A stretch of 51,187 bases of DNA from positions 1 through 51,187 of the forward strand of contig DXIS01000019.1 in NCBI GenBank assembly GCA_019112735.1, written 5' to 3'. The position numbers and the translations under genes are program-made. The notes beneath the pieces were generated by a model. The model ran no database searches. It was given only the letters and a program-made list of their open reading frames with translations, and was not told where the DNA came from. Of the stretch, positions 51,120 through 51,187 are shown one piece after another. How positions within the stretch are numbered: the first letter of the stretch is position 1; every line of letters begins with the position of its first letter. Source of the DNA: Candidatus Mediterraneibacter guildfordensis (GTDB taxonomy: Bacteria > Bacillota > Clostridia > Lachnospirales > Lachnospiraceae).

Positions 51120-51187
51120 ATGGCAGTTTTCCGCGTGGAGAAAAGCAGGGGCTACACCGTAATGAGCAACCACCACCTACGCAACAA
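51120..51187 (+). CDS. replication initiator protein A-like, ICE type (partial, N-terminus only)
   Basis: The first 22 residues read MAVFRVEKSRGYTVMSNHHL then RN, the typical start of the RepA N-terminal family in Tn1549-type conjugative elements. AAAGGAG precedes the ATG by about ten bases. RepA-like proteins are thought to start replication of the excised element. The gene runs off the window. Confidence 0.8.
   Translation, partial: MAVFRVEKSRGYTVMSNHHLRN

Larger units (their letters stand above)
50722..51187 (+). mobile_element. left end of an integrative conjugative element (partial)
   Basis: From the 3' end of the rRNA methyltransferase gene to the window edge the sequence contains no chromosomal-type gene. 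It holds two strong terminators, a long inverted repeat, and the start of a RepA-like gene typical of Tn1549/CTn-type elements. An open frame reaching 50883 (ends RIEDYITVSVVIDMECGNTK then N) may be a remnant. The element continues beyond the window, so integrase, relaxase and cargo are not visible. Confidence 0.6.

Overview
The window looks like a chromosomal segment from an anaerobic, low-oxygen-gut type Clostridia, most likely Lachnospiraceae. The support is indirect: strong Firmicutes-type AGGAGG ribosome sites, consensus TTGACA/TATAAT promoters, a T-box in front of ilvB, an M-box in front of mgtE, family-typical small genes (YerC-like TrpR homologue, DUF1836, acidic single-span membrane protein), and an oxygen-independent purine catabolic island. 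The species cannot be fixed from the sequence alone. No tRNA, rRNA, CRISPR array or insertion sequence was seen.

Layout. Positions 1-5400 are a patchy accessory stretch: a partial gene, small membrane proteins, an HTH/AAA-ATPase/PD-(D/E)XK fusion under a palindromic promoter, a frameshifted Asp/Glu racemase, a GNAT and a fluoride channel. Positions 5446-9396 are branched-chain amino acid synthesis (T-box, ilvB, ilvN, ilvE). Then come cutC and mgtE on the minus strand behind an M-box, two hexapeptide-repeat genes (the second broken by a deletion), and pepD.

Positions 14719-35992 hold a large purine-catabolic island. An XdhC-like maturation factor and guanine deaminase come first. A minus-strand arm follows, transcribed as regulator, ygeX, ygeY, ygeW, ridA, arcC. 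A divergent plus-strand arm carries ssnA, an NCS2 purine permease, ygfK, hyuA, yqeC, a yqeB-mocA fusion and a FAD-less molybdenum/selenium-type xanthine dehydrogenase. Together the genes read as uptake of purines, deamination and redox conversion of the ring, ring opening, release of carbamoyl phosphate (ATP via carbamate kinase), and 2,3-diaminopropionate conversion to pyruvate and ammonia, with RidA removing the 2-aminoacrylate intermediate. The divergent intergenic region holds two TTCTAAA-type palindromes, a good promoter and a compact hairpin with an asymmetric internal loop that could be a purine-sensing RNA.

After the island, a ModE-domain/nucleotidyltransferase fusion and modABC supply and sense molybdate, which the xanthine dehydrogenase needs. 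The remainder is housekeeping: MATE pump, an orphan NMT1/THI5-like lipoprotein, a zinc-ribbon membrane protein, a PHP phosphatase, yerC, DUF1836, pcrA, and an rlmD/rumA-type rRNA methyltransferase. The 3' end of that methyltransferase gene coincides with the apparent left end of an integrative conjugative element, whose repA gene begins at the right edge of the window.
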